DNA from: UBA11164 sp002420085
Lineage (GTDB): Bacteria; Pseudomonadota; Gammaproteobacteria; Xanthomonadales; Xanthomonadaceae
Reading direction: 5' to 3'
Assembly (NCBI GenBank): GCA_031976395.1
Contig: DALYLJ010000062.1
Span: 1-16,404 of the forward strand
DNA: 16,404 nt
Shown: positions 1 through 7,926 of the stretch, one piece after another
Layout of the letters: every line of letters begins with the position of its first letter
How positions within the stretch are numbered: position 1 is the stretch's first letter
Made by a program: the position numbers and the translations under genes
Notes under the pieces: generated by a model
What the model was told of the DNA's origin: nothing
The model's input: the letters and a program-made list of their open reading frames with translations, nothing else
Databases searched by the model: none

Positions 1-33
1 ACAGCATCGTCCTGGTAGTGGCCAGGTTCGAGC

Positions 34-106
34 GCGGGAGAGGGGGAACGGCGGGTGCGGGAGAGGGGAACGGTGGGCTTACGCGGTGGGCTTACGGTGG
101 GTGAGG
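34..106. repeat. Imperfect short direct repeats upstream of asnS
   Basis: A unit beginning GCGGGAGAGGGG occurs at 34-55 and again at 57-77, differing by one extra G and one C/T change. It is followed by a second motif, CTTACGCGGTGGG at 78-90 and CTTACGGTGGG at 91-101. The whole tract is purine-rich on the plus strand. No known repeat family is recognised. Confidence 0.6.
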
Positions 107-211
107 CCGGGGCTGCCATCCGCTATGCTATGCGGCTGGATCGAAATCCCCTCGCCACCGTTCGCTCTGACTCGGACGATGGTCGGCCGGGGTGTCGGCG
201 CCCTTCTACTC

Positions 212-216
212 AGGAG
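212..216 (+). promoter_or_regulatory. Ribosome binding site of asnS
   Basis: AGGAG lies 9 bases before the ATG at 226. It fixes the asnS start there rather than at the in-frame upstream ATG at 142 or GTG at 55. The extra 57 residues from 55 do not resemble the synthetase family. Confidence 0.75.
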
Positions 217-225
217 TTTCGTGGC

Positions 226-1626
<1,401 letters not shown>

Positions 1627-1636
1627 AGTCCACGTG

Positions 1637-1927
1637 ATGGCGATGGCCCTGCTGCTGTTTCTGCTGTGTTCTCTGGCGTTGGCGATCGCCGGTCTGGCCG
1701 GTTACGCGATCTTCGGGCCTTTGTCGTACCGGCACATGCTCGATCGCGGGACCACGGTCGGTCGGTCCAGTCTGGATCCGGTTTTCCTGCGTTGGCTGCT
1801 GCGCGGCAGGTACCGCCATCGTGACGATCGCTCGCTGTGGCGGCTGGCCGCACCAGCCCGCTGGCTGTTGGCGTTGTCCCTGCTCGGGGCTGCGGGTGTG
1901 CTGGTCTGGATCGTGGTGCAGCTATGA
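1637..1927 (+). CDS. Small two-helix membrane protein of unknown function
   Basis: I do not recognise this 96-residue protein. It has an N-terminal hydrophobic segment (residues 3-27, very Leu/Ala rich) and a second at about 75-94. Between them is a strongly basic loop (RWLLRGRYRHRDDR). With two helices and the basic loop presumably cytoplasmic, both termini would face the periplasm; this is inference from the positive-inside rule. The start could be ATG 1637, GTG 1634 or ATG 1643, and none has a strong Shine-Dalgarno. It begins 10 bases after asnS and overlaps the next gene by ATGA (1924-1927), so all three genes are probably co-transcribed. The coding call rests on that packing and the orderly hydrophobic pattern. 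Confidence 0.7.
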   Translation: MAMALLLFLLCSLALAIAGLAGYAIFGPLSYRHMLDRGTTVGRSSLDPVFLRWLLRGRYRHRDDRSLWRLAAPARWLLALSLLGAAGVLVWIVVQL

Positions 1928-2232
1928 GTGGCCAGGATCAATGGTGGCTGGCGGCGCTCGGCACGACCCTGATCTGGGCACGGCTGCGCGAGCGCGAGGC
2001 CGGCACTGCCGAGGTGCTCGATTGCGATGGCCAGGTGCTGGTCTACGACAGCCCGGACAGTGCCCGTGCCGCCCTGCTCGATGCCGAATTCCGGATGTTC
2101 GATGGCCTCGACCCGGACGACGCCCAGGCGCTGGGCTGGCGACTGGCCGACCTGCATCCACCGGTCGGCCATCCCGATGGCTCCGATGCGGGTCTGCTGG
2201 CGCGCATGCGGGTCAGTCGCAGGCCGGACTGA
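1924..2232 (+). CDS. Small soluble hypothetical protein coupled to the preceding membrane gene
   Basis: This 102-residue acidic protein (VLDCDGQVLVYDSPDSARAA, then FRMFDGLDPDDAQALGW) has no family I recognise. It has no signal peptide and no clear membrane helix; a mildly hydrophobic WWLAALGTTLIWARL stretch opens the protein. The alternation of short strands and helices suggests one compact alpha/beta domain. Its ATG overlaps the stop of the membrane-protein gene (ATGA at 1924-1927), which suggests translational coupling and possibly a shared function. Two cysteine-free ends and a single Cys make metal binding unlikely. The next gene, can, begins after a 196-base gap. Confidence 0.7.
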   Translation: MSGQDQWWLAALGTTLIWARLREREAGTAEVLDCDGQVLVYDSPDSARAALLDAEFRMFDGLDPDDAQALGWRLADLHPPVGHPDGSDAGLLARMRVSRRPD

Positions 2233-2428
2233 GTGCGGTCGGGCGCGTGCCGGGGGCGGCCGGTACACTGAGCGTCAGCCGGTCCGCTCGGGTCAATCGA
2301 CCCTGGCCGAACTGCCGGGGGGTCCACTACCGTTGCCAGCGAGGCGTGTTGCCCATGCTCCGATCCATCGACCGGCCCTGTCTGCGCTCCGCGCGATCCG
2401 CTGCGACCACCGATCCGGGGTTGTCGGC
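2233..2428. promoter_or_regulatory. Intergenic region with possible promoter for the can-kyn gene run
   Basis: No gene is supported in these 196 bases. TACACT at 2264-2269 matches a -10 box in four of six bases, but no good -35 hexamer is seen 16-18 bases upstream. A GGGG at 2417-2420, 8 bases before the ATG of can, is the only ribosome-binding candidate. The open frame that reads through this gap from the left is the wrong frame for the 102-residue gene and has no coding character of its own. Confidence 0.25.
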
Positions 2429-3142
2429 ATGAGCGATCCCCGGCTGGCCGCCACCGACCACACCGACATCGATGCCCTGCTGGAACGCAACCGGCTGTGG
2501 GCGAGTTCGGTGCTGGGCGAGGATCCCGACTATTTCGAGCGGCTGTCGCAGCAGCAGGCACCGAAATACCTGTGGATCGGCTGTTCGGACTCGCGGGTGC
2601 CGGCCAACCAGATCACCGGCATGCAGCCGGGCGAGGTGTTCGTCCATCGCAATGTCGGCAATGTGGTGGTGCATGCCGATCTCAACTGCCTGTCGGTGAT
2701 GCAGTTTGCGGTCGATGTGTTGCAGGTCGAGCACATCATCGTCTGCGGCCACTACGGTTGCGGCGGTGTCGATGCGGCGCTGCGCGATGCCCGGCTGGGA
2801 CTGGTGGACAACTGGATCCGGCACATCGGCGATGTCGCCCAGAAGCACAACGAACGGCTGATCAAGCGAACGCCGCACTCGGAGCGACTGGCTCTGCTGT
2901 GCGAACTGAACGTGATCGAACAGGCGGTCAATGTCTGCCAGACCACGGTGGTCCGGGACGCCTGGGCGCGCGGTCAGCGGCTGTCGATCCATGGGTGGAT
3001 CTATGCCCTGCGCGATGGTCTGCTGCGTACCCTGCTGCCAGGGGTCGATGCGATCGAGGCCATCGAGTCCGGACAGCAGGCGGCGCTCGGCCGGCTGGAT
3101 CCGACCCCGGACGGCGACGATCGCTATCGGCTGGCCCCCTGA
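2429..3142 (+). CDS. can: Beta-class carbonic anhydrase
   Basis: It interconverts CO2 and bicarbonate in the cytoplasm using a zinc ion. The product is 237 residues, close to E. coli Can. The zinc ligands and catalytic dyad are visible: Cys52-Ser-Asp54-Ser-Arg56 in WIGCSDSRVP, and His108 and Cys111 in CGHYGCGG. The segment GEVFVHRNVGNVV (68-80) is also typical of the family. The start ATG at 2429 gives the standard N terminus (short acidic lead, then LLERNRLWASSV). It is followed after 52 bases by nbaC. A bicarbonate permease lies two genes downstream, which supports a role in supplying or trapping bicarbonate. It carries no signal peptide. Confidence 0.95.
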   Translation: MSDPRLAATDHTDIDALLERNRLWASSVLGEDPDYFERLSQQQAPKYLWIGCSDSRVPANQITGMQPGEVFVHRNVGNVVVHADLNCLSVMQFAVDVLQVEHIIVCGHYGCGGVDAALRDARLGLVDNWIRHIGDVAQKHNERLIKRTPHSERLALLCELNVIEQAVNVCQTTVVRDAWARGQRLSIHGWIYALRDGLLRTLLPGVDAIEAIESGQQAALGRLDPTPDGDDRYRLAP

Positions 3143-3180
3143 GCCACGAGTCCTGAGCCACGAGCCCTGAGTCATCAACC
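3139..3180. repeat. Three 14-bp tandem units starting at the can stop codon
   Basis: Units are CTGAGCCACGAGTC (3139-3152), CTGAGCCACGAGCC (3153-3166) and a diverged CTGAGTCATCAACC (3167-3180). The first contains the TGA stop of can (3140-3142). The array fills nearly all of the can-nbaC spacer and ends just before the nbaC ribosome binding site. The first ten bases of the unit also occur over the stop codon of the bicarbonate permease gene (4715-4724). Confidence 0.8.
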
Positions 3181-3181
3181 C

Positions 3182-3186
3182 GGAGG
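3182..3186 (+). promoter_or_regulatory. Ribosome binding site of nbaC
   Basis: GGAGG lies 8 bases before the ATG at 3195. It is one of the strongest Shine-Dalgarno sequences in the window and sits directly after the tandem repeat. Confidence 0.8.
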
Positions 3187-3194
3187 CGGCACCG

Positions 3195-3719
3195 ATGAGC
3201 GATCCGAATTCGATCTGGCCAGCGGCACTCGATCTCGCCGGTTGGATCGAGCGCCACCGCGAGGCGCTCAGGCCACCGGTCGGCAACCGCTGCATCGTCG
3301 ATGGTGATTTCATCGTGATGGCGGTCGGCGGCCCCAATCGACGCAGCGATTTCCACTGCGAGGATGGGCCGGAACTGTTCTACCAGATCGAGGGTGAAAT
3401 GACCCTGCGCATCCGCGAAGCCGGCCAGGTCCGCGACATCGCCATCACCGCCGGCCAGCTTTACTACCTGCCGCCCAGGGTCTGGCACTCGCCGCAGCGA
3501 CCGGCCGGTTCGGTCGGTCTGGTGGTCGAGCGCAAGCGTCGGCCCGGCGAGTTGGACGGCCTGGCCTGGTTCTGCGAGCAGTGCGGTGAGGTGCTCTACG
3601 AGTCGGTGTTCGCGTTGCGCGACATCGAGACCGATCTGCCGCCGATCTTCGCTGCCTTCAACGCCCGGCCCGAACATCGCACCTGCCGACGCTGCGGCAC
3701 CGTACACACCGGCCCTTGA
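3195..3719 (+). CDS. nbaC: 3-hydroxyanthranilate 3,4-dioxygenase
   Basis: This Fe(II) cupin enzyme opens the ring of 3-hydroxyanthranilate with O2. The product, 2-amino-3-carboxymuconate semialdehyde, cyclises to quinolinate, the NAD precursor. The product is 174 residues, as in characterised bacterial enzymes. Iron ligands by family pattern are His54, Glu60 and His98 (in DFHCEDGPELFYQIEGE and PRVWHSP). Arg50 and Arg102 fit the substrate-binding arginines. The C terminus carries the rubredoxin-like site of bacterial members: Cys127-x-x-Cys130 and Cys164-x-x-Cys167. kynU, whose enzyme makes its substrate, lies two genes downstream. The name haaO is also used for this gene. Confidence 0.96.
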   Translation: MSDPNSIWPAALDLAGWIERHREALRPPVGNRCIVDGDFIVMAVGGPNRRSDFHCEDGPELFYQIEGEMTLRIREAGQVRDIAITAGQLYYLPPRVWHSPQRPAGSVGLVVERKRRPGELDGLAWFCEQCGEVLYESVFALRDIETDLPPIFAAFNARPEHRTCRRCGTVHTGP

Positions 3720-3743
3720 TCACTCCTCCGCGCTCCCCACATC

Positions 3744-4718
3744 ATGCCGATCTCGACCGAACTGCTGACCACCAATCTGACCTCGCCCGTGGTGCTGGCC
3801 TTCGGGCTCGGCCTGGTCGCTCGTCTACTGCGCAGCGATCTGGCCTTTCCGAGTGCGATCCAGCAGTACCTGTCGATTTTTCTGCTGCTGGCGATCGGCC
3901 TCAAGGGCGGTGTGGCGCTCGGCCAGCCGGCACTGGCCGAACTGGCGCTGTACATCGCGGCGACCATCGTCATCGGGGTGGTCACCACCGGCAGTGCCTA
4001 TCTGGCGGCACGGCTGTGGCTGCGCCAGCCGGTGATCGAGGCGGCGTCGCTGGCGGCGCACTATGGTTCGGTTTCGGCGGTCACCTTCATCGCCGCCCAG
4101 CAGTTCAGCGAGCGCCTGGGTCAACCGGCCGATGCCGTGCTGGTGGCCCTGGTGGTGGCACTCGAATTGCCGGCCCTGCTGGTCGGCCTGACCCTCGGCC
4201 GGCGAGCCGGCGGCAGCGGCGGTGCCAGCAGCCTCGGCCATACCACCCGCGAGGTGCTGACCAGCAAGACCTTCATCTTGCTGCTCGGCGGGCTGGCGAT
4301 CGGTGCGATCTCCGGTCGCTCCGGCGTGGCGGCGGTCGAGGCGATGTACTTCCAGCTTTTCCAGGGCATGCTGATGCTGTTCATGCTCGACATGGGTCTG
4401 ACCGCGGCCGAGCGCCTGCGCGAACTGCGCGAGGGGGTCGGTCGGCTGCTGGCCTTCGCGGTCGTGGTTCCGCTCGGCCATGGCCTGCTCGGTGCCCTGG
4501 TCGCCACCGCGATCGGGCTGAATCCGTCGAGTGCGGCGGTGTTCGCGGCGATGACCGCCAGCGCGTCCTACATCGCCGCGCCGGCTGCGGTGCGTGCCGG
4601 TCTGCCCGAGGCCAATGTCGGGCGGGCGATCACCGCCTCGCTCGGCATCACCTTCCCGTTCAATCTGGCGATCGGCATTCCGCTGTACGCCGCCTTCACC
4701 GATTGGCTCGCCGCCTGA
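3744..4718 (+). CDS. SbtA-family sodium-dependent bicarbonate permease
   Basis: Inner-membrane transporter of 324 residues related to cyanobacterial SbtA, which imports bicarbonate with Na+. About ten hydrophobic segments are present. Family signatures include FLLLAIGLKGG (46-56), AAHYGSVSAVTF (104-115), ELPALLVGL (141-149), and TASASYIAAPAAVR with LPEAN (271-291), then SLGITFPFN (299-307). A Gly/Ser-rich loop at 153-165 divides the two halves. No SbtB (PII-like partner) gene is adjacent. No purine-rich Shine-Dalgarno precedes the ATG, so translation may be coupled to nbaC, which ends 24 bases upstream. The link to bicarbonate is by family and by the nearby can; the substrate of proteobacterial members is not proven from sequence. 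Confidence 0.88.
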   Translation: MPISTELLTTNLTSPVVLAFGLGLVARLLRSDLAFPSAIQQYLSIFLLLAIGLKGGVALGQPALAELALYIAATIVIGVVTTGSAYLAARLWLRQPVIEAASLAAHYGSVSAVTFIAAQQFSERLGQPADAVLVALVVALELPALLVGLTLGRRAGGSGGASSLGHTTREVLTSKTFILLLGGLAIGAISGRSGVAAVEAMYFQLFQGMLMLFMLDMGLTAAERLRELREGVGRLLAFAVVVPLGHGLLGALVATAIGLNPSSAAVFAAMTASASYIAAPAAVRAGLPEANVGRAITASLGITFPFNLAIGIPLYAAFTDWLAA

Positions 4719-4749
4719 GCCACGGCCGACCCCCGCTCCGGATGCTCCG

Positions 4750-6030
4750 ATGACCACCCTGACCGACGAAGATTATGCGCTGGCTCTCGATGCCCGCGAT
4801 CCGCTGCGTGGCTTTCGCAGCCAGTTCCTGATTCCGAGCGAGAACGGTCGGGAGAAGATCTATTTCTGCGGCAATTCCCTCGGCCTGCAACCCCGTGCGG
4901 TGCGCGCGGCGCTGGCAACCGAACTCGACACCTGGGCCGGAATCGCGGTGGAAGGCCACTTCCGAGGGCCGCATCCGTGGATGAACTACCTCGATGGCAT
5001 CCGCGACAAACTCGCCGAACTGTGCGGTGCGCGACCGATCGAGGTGACCGCGATGAATTCGCTGACCGTCAATCTGCACCTGATGATGGTCAGCTTCTTC
5101 CGGCCGCAGGGTCCGCGCAACGCGATCCTGATCGAGTCCGGCGCCTTCTCGTCCGACCGCCATGCGGTCGCCTCGCAGCTCCGGCACCACGGCCTCGATC
5201 CGGCCCGATGTCTGATCGAACTGGACGGCGATGAGCCGAACGGCACCCTGTCGATGCAGCGGATCGAGCGCGCCATCCTCGACCACGGCGAGCGCCTGGC
5301 ACTGATCATGCTACCGGGTGTCCAGTACCGCACCGGTCAGGCATTCGATCTGGCGGCCATCACCCGGCTCGGGCATCGGGTCGGTGCTCGGGTCGGCTTC
5401 GATCTGGCCCATGCGATCGGCAATGTGCCGCTGGCCCTGCATGACGATGGTCCGGATTTCGCCATCTGGTGCCACTACAAGTACGTCAATGCCGGTCCGG
5501 GGGCGATTGCCGGCTGCTTCGTCCACGAACGCCATGCTCACTCCGATCTGCCGCGCTTCGCCGGCTGGTGGGGCCATGAGCCGGCCACCCGCTTCCTGAT
5601 GGGTCCGGAGTTCGTGCCCAGTCCCGGTGCGGAAGGCTGGCTGCTGAGCAACCAGGCGATCCTGTCGTTGGCGCCGCTGCGGGTGGCGCTGGAAATCTTC
5701 CACGACGCAGGCATGCCTGCCCTGCGGGCGAAGTCGCTGCACCTGACCGGCTATCTGGAGACCCTGCTGCGCGAACGTCTGGCCGATGTGCTGGCGATCG
5801 TCACACCGGCCGAACCGGAGCGTCGTGGTGCCCAGTTGTCGCTGCGGGTCCACGGCGGTCGGGTTCGGGGACGCAGCCTGTTCGAGCATCTGCTGGCCAG
5901 GGACATCATCGGCGACTGGCGCGAACCCGACATCATCCGGATCACGCCGGCACCGCTGTACAACCGCCACATCGATGTGCTGCGTCTGGTGCTGGCCATC
6001 GAGGACTGGCGCGAGGGTCGGCACGGATGA
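4750..6030 (+). CDS. kynU: Kynureninase
   Basis: This PLP enzyme cleaves 3-hydroxykynurenine (or kynurenine) to 3-hydroxyanthranilate (or anthranilate) and alanine. The product is 426 residues, a fold-type I aminotransferase-like protein. Visible signatures are YFCGNSLGLQPRAV (38-51), WAGIAVEGHFRGPHPWMNY (62-80), the PLP-contacting FDLAHAIGN (217-225), the Schiff-base lysine Lys244 in WCHYKYVNAGPGAIAG, and RFAGWWGHEP (269-278). The ATG at 4750 starts the usual N terminus (DPLRGFRSQFLIP) 31 bases after the permease stop, with only a weak GGA before it. Its substrate comes from Kmo and its product goes to NbaC, both encoded nearby. The last codons are partly copied downstream (repeat at 6008-6084). 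Confidence 0.97.
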   Translation: MTTLTDEDYALALDARDPLRGFRSQFLIPSENGREKIYFCGNSLGLQPRAVRAALATELDTWAGIAVEGHFRGPHPWMNYLDGIRDKLAELCGARPIEVTAMNSLTVNLHLMMVSFFRPQGPRNAILIESGAFSSDRHAVASQLRHHGLDPARCLIELDGDEPNGTLSMQRIERAILDHGERLALIMLPGVQYRTGQAFDLAAITRLGHRVGARVGFDLAHAIGNVPLALHDDGPDFAIWCHYKYVNAGPGAIAGCFVHERHAHSDLPRFAGWWGHEPATRFLMGPEFVPSPGAEGWLLSNQAILSLAPLRVALEIFHDAGMPALRAKSLHLTGYLETLLRERLADVLAIVTPAEPERRGAQLSLRVHGGRVRGRSLFEHLLARDIIGDWREPDIIRITPAPLYNRHIDVLRLVLAIEDWREGRHG

Positions 6031-6084
6031 CTGCCGTCGCACCGGGCGGACGGGCTGGGTGCGACGGTCGGCGCGAGGGTCAGC
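6008..6084. repeat. Direct repeat of the kynU 3' end
   Basis: GGCGCGAGGGTCGGC within the last codons of kynU (6008-6022) recurs as GGCGCGAGGGTCAGC at 6070-6084, a 14 of 15 match 62 bases away, in the spacer after the gene. Confidence 0.65.
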
Positions 6085-6463
6085 CAAGAGCGTTCGGTCG
6101 GCGGGTCGATGCTGACGCTGGTCGGCGATGGATGCGACAATGCGGCGGCGCGCATGGGTCTTGCCCCGCGCGTGCCGGCGATCACGCATCGATCGGTGCC
6201 GGCAACACAGGCTCGCCCCCCTCGCCTCCGATCAGCCATCCCATGATTCCTGTCCGGCATCTGCTGGCTCCGCCATCGCTGCCCCACGCCTCACCGAGCG
6301 CACGCCTGCCGTCGGCAACGGGTGCAATCCGACGCCGTGTTCGCCCGTGGCCGGGTTCCAACTCGGAATCGCTCGGTCGCCGCATGACCGCAGGCCGCTG
6401 GCCGGCGGTCGATGCTGCGCTGGGCAGCGATCTGGCCTGGGCCGGCAGGCAGCACTCGATTCG
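6031..6463. other. 433-base kynU-kmo spacer, probably non-coding
   Basis: A 146-codon plus-strand frame fills this gap (6027-6467), overlapping the kynU stop and the kmo start by ATGA at each end. By hand count its third positions are about 68% G+C and its second positions about 72%. That is opposite to real genes here, where third positions are much richer than second, and the translation is Arg/Gly/Pro/Ser rich without any domain. I therefore call it non-coding or a decayed gene. The gap also holds the kynU tail repeat and a possible kmo promoter. No terminator with a T run is seen. Confidence 0.55.
6112..6141 (+). promoter_or_regulatory. Possible sigma-70 promoter for kmo
   Basis: CTGACG (6112-6117) and GACAAT (6136-6141) are spaced by 18 bases; each matches the -35 or -10 consensus in four of six positions. 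It would give a leader of roughly 315 bases before kmo. It is only a candidate, since GC-rich genomes contain many such matches. Confidence 0.3.
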
Positions 6464-7840
6464 ATGAAATCGCGCTCGATTCTGATTGCCGGGGCCGGTT
6501 TGGCCGGCGCCCTGCTCGCCCTGCTGCTGGCGCGTCGCGGCTGGCAGGTGGAACTGCTGGAGAAGCGCCATGATCAGCGCATCAAGGGTTTCGAGAGCGG
6601 CCGTTCGATCAACCTCGCCTTGGCCGAACGTGGGCTGCATGCGCTGCGGCTGGCCGGCCTGGAGCAGGCGGTGCTCGGCCAGGCGGTGCGGATGCGGGGA
6701 CGCCAGGTCCACCTGGGTGATGGCCGCCAGGAGTTCCAGCCCTACAGCCGCACGCCCGAGCACGCCATCTGGTCGGTCCACCGGGGTCGGCTGAATGCCA
6801 TCCTGCTGGATGCGGCCGAGGCAGCCGGGGTCCGCGTGTCCTTCCATCACCGGGTGGAGTCGGTCGATTTTGTCGGCCAGCGGCTGCACCTGGTCAATGA
6901 CCACGACCGCCGCCGCTGGCAGCGCACGTTCGATGTGCTGATCGGTGCCGATGGCGCCGGTTCACCGGTGCGCTGGTCGATGGCCCAGCACGTCGATCTC
7001 GGTAGCCGCACCGAACCGCTCGGGCACCGCTACAAGGAACTGGAAATCCCGCCCGATCCGGATGGCGGCTTCCGGATCGAGCCGCAAGCGCTGCACATCT
7101 GGCCGCGTGGCGGTTACATGTGCATCGCCCTGCCCAATGTCGAGGGTACGTTCACGGTCACCCTGTTCCTACCCGAGCAGGGAACGCCGGATGTCCCCGG
7201 TTTCGACCGGATCCGCGACGCCCACACGGTGCGCGCCTTGTTCGAGCAGGACTTCCCGGACGCGCTGCCCCTGATCCCGCGTCTGGAGGACGACTTCATC
7301 GCTCATCCGGCCGGTCTGTTGGCCACCCTCTACCTCGACCGCTGGCATCTGGGCGGCCGTGCCGTCCTGCTCGGGGATGCCGCCCATGCCATGGTGCCCT
7401 TCCACGGTCAGGGCATGAACTGCGCGTTCGAGGACTGCCTCGCCCTCGATCGCCTGCTGGCCGAGGCGGACGATTTCGAGTCGGCCTTCGCTGCCTTCCA
7501 GGCCGAGCGCTTGCCGCAATCCCGCGCCATCCAGCAGATGGCCCTGGAAAACTACGAGGAAATGCGCGCTCGGGTTCAAGACCCGGCCTACCGCCTGCAA
7601 CGGGAGGTGGAACTGCGTCTGGCGGAACGCCATCCGGACCGCTTCGTGCCGCGCTACACCCTGGTCAGCTTCACCCGCACGCCCTATCTCGACGCCTATC
7701 GGCGCGGCCAGATCCAGCGCGCCCTGCTGGTGGCCCTGTGCGAGGGCAAGCACGATCCCGAGTCGATCGATTACGCTGCCGCTGCGGCGATGATCGCCGA
7801 GCGTCTGCCGGTCCTGGGCCCGCCTGCCGGCACTGAATGA
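6464..7840 (+). CDS. kmo: Kynurenine 3-monooxygenase
   Basis: This FAD enzyme hydroxylates L-kynurenine to 3-hydroxykynurenine with NADPH and O2. The product is 458 residues, close to characterised bacterial KMO. The N terminus has the dinucleotide-binding fold GAGLAG (10-15) in ILIAGAGLAGALLALLLARRG. It is followed by GRSINLALAERGLHALRLAG (46-65), the DVLIGADGAGSPVR motif (157-170) and the second FAD motif GDAAHAMVPFHGQGMNCAFED (304-324). The segment RYKELEIPP is typical of KMO rather than other aromatic hydroxylases. The ATG at 6464 places the FAD motif correctly; upstream in-frame sequence has no family resemblance. The Shine-Dalgarno is weak. It lies on the same strand as kynU but after a 433-base gap, so it may have its own promoter. 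It converges with the kinase gene. Confidence 0.96.
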   Translation: MKSRSILIAGAGLAGALLALLLARRGWQVELLEKRHDQRIKGFESGRSINLALAERGLHALRLAGLEQAVLGQAVRMRGRQVHLGDGRQEFQPYSRTPEHAIWSVHRGRLNAILLDAAEAAGVRVSFHHRVESVDFVGQRLHLVNDHDRRRWQRTFDVLIGADGAGSPVRWSMAQHVDLGSRTEPLGHRYKELEIPPDPDGGFRIEPQALHIWPRGGYMCIALPNVEGTFTVTLFLPEQGTPDVPGFDRIRDAHTVRALFEQDFPDALPLIPRLEDDFIAHPAGLLATLYLDRWHLGGRAVLLGDAAHAMVPFHGQGMNCAFEDCLALDRLLAEADDFESAFAAFQAERLPQSRAIQQMALENYEEMRARVQDPAYRLQREVELRLAERHPDRFVPRYTLVSFTRTPYLDAYRRGQIQRALLVALCEGKHDPESIDYAAAAAMIAERLPVLGPPAGTE

Positions 7841-7895
7841 TCGAGCACGGGGCGAGCCGGCACTGGGCACGTCCGCACAGCGCGAGCCAGCACTG
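7826..7895. repeat. Ten-base element repeated three times at 30-base steps over the kmo 3' end
   Basis: GCCGGCACTG at 7826-7835 (inside the last kmo codons) and 7856-7865, and GCCAGCACTG at 7886-7895. Copies two and three share a longer core, GCGAGCC[G/A]GCACTG (7852-7865 and 7882-7895). It occupies most of the 86-base gap between convergent kmo and the kinase gene. No clear intrinsic terminator is seen; CGGGC-GATCA-GCCCG at 7920-7934, over the kinase stop, is a short hairpin without a T run. Confidence 0.65.
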
Positions 7896-7926
7896 CACCG
7901 ACGCCGACACCGACGCTGGCGGGCGA

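Larger units (their letters stand above)
1..225. other. Non-coding leader upstream of asnS
   Basis: No convincing gene is seen in this stretch. One plus-strand frame is open from base 2 to a TGA at 227-229, but its translation is rich in Gly and Arg and resembles no family, so I treat it as chance in GC-rich DNA. The stretch holds imperfect short direct repeats (34-106, listed separately) and a small inverted repeat CCTGG-6-CCAGG at 11-26. A TATGCT at 124-129 could be a -10 box, but no -35 lies at the right distance. No recognisable leader peptide or T-box was found. Confidence 0.5.

Noticed and set aside
2327..3337. A 336-codon minus-strand frame across can and the start of nbaC
   Set aside because: It spans two well-identified plus-strand genes and has no recognisable motif.
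3716..4753. A 345-codon plus-strand frame overlapping the bicarbonate permease gene
   Set aside because: It is a shifted shadow, rich in Arg and Gly, whereas the other frame gives a clean multi-helix SbtA-family protein.
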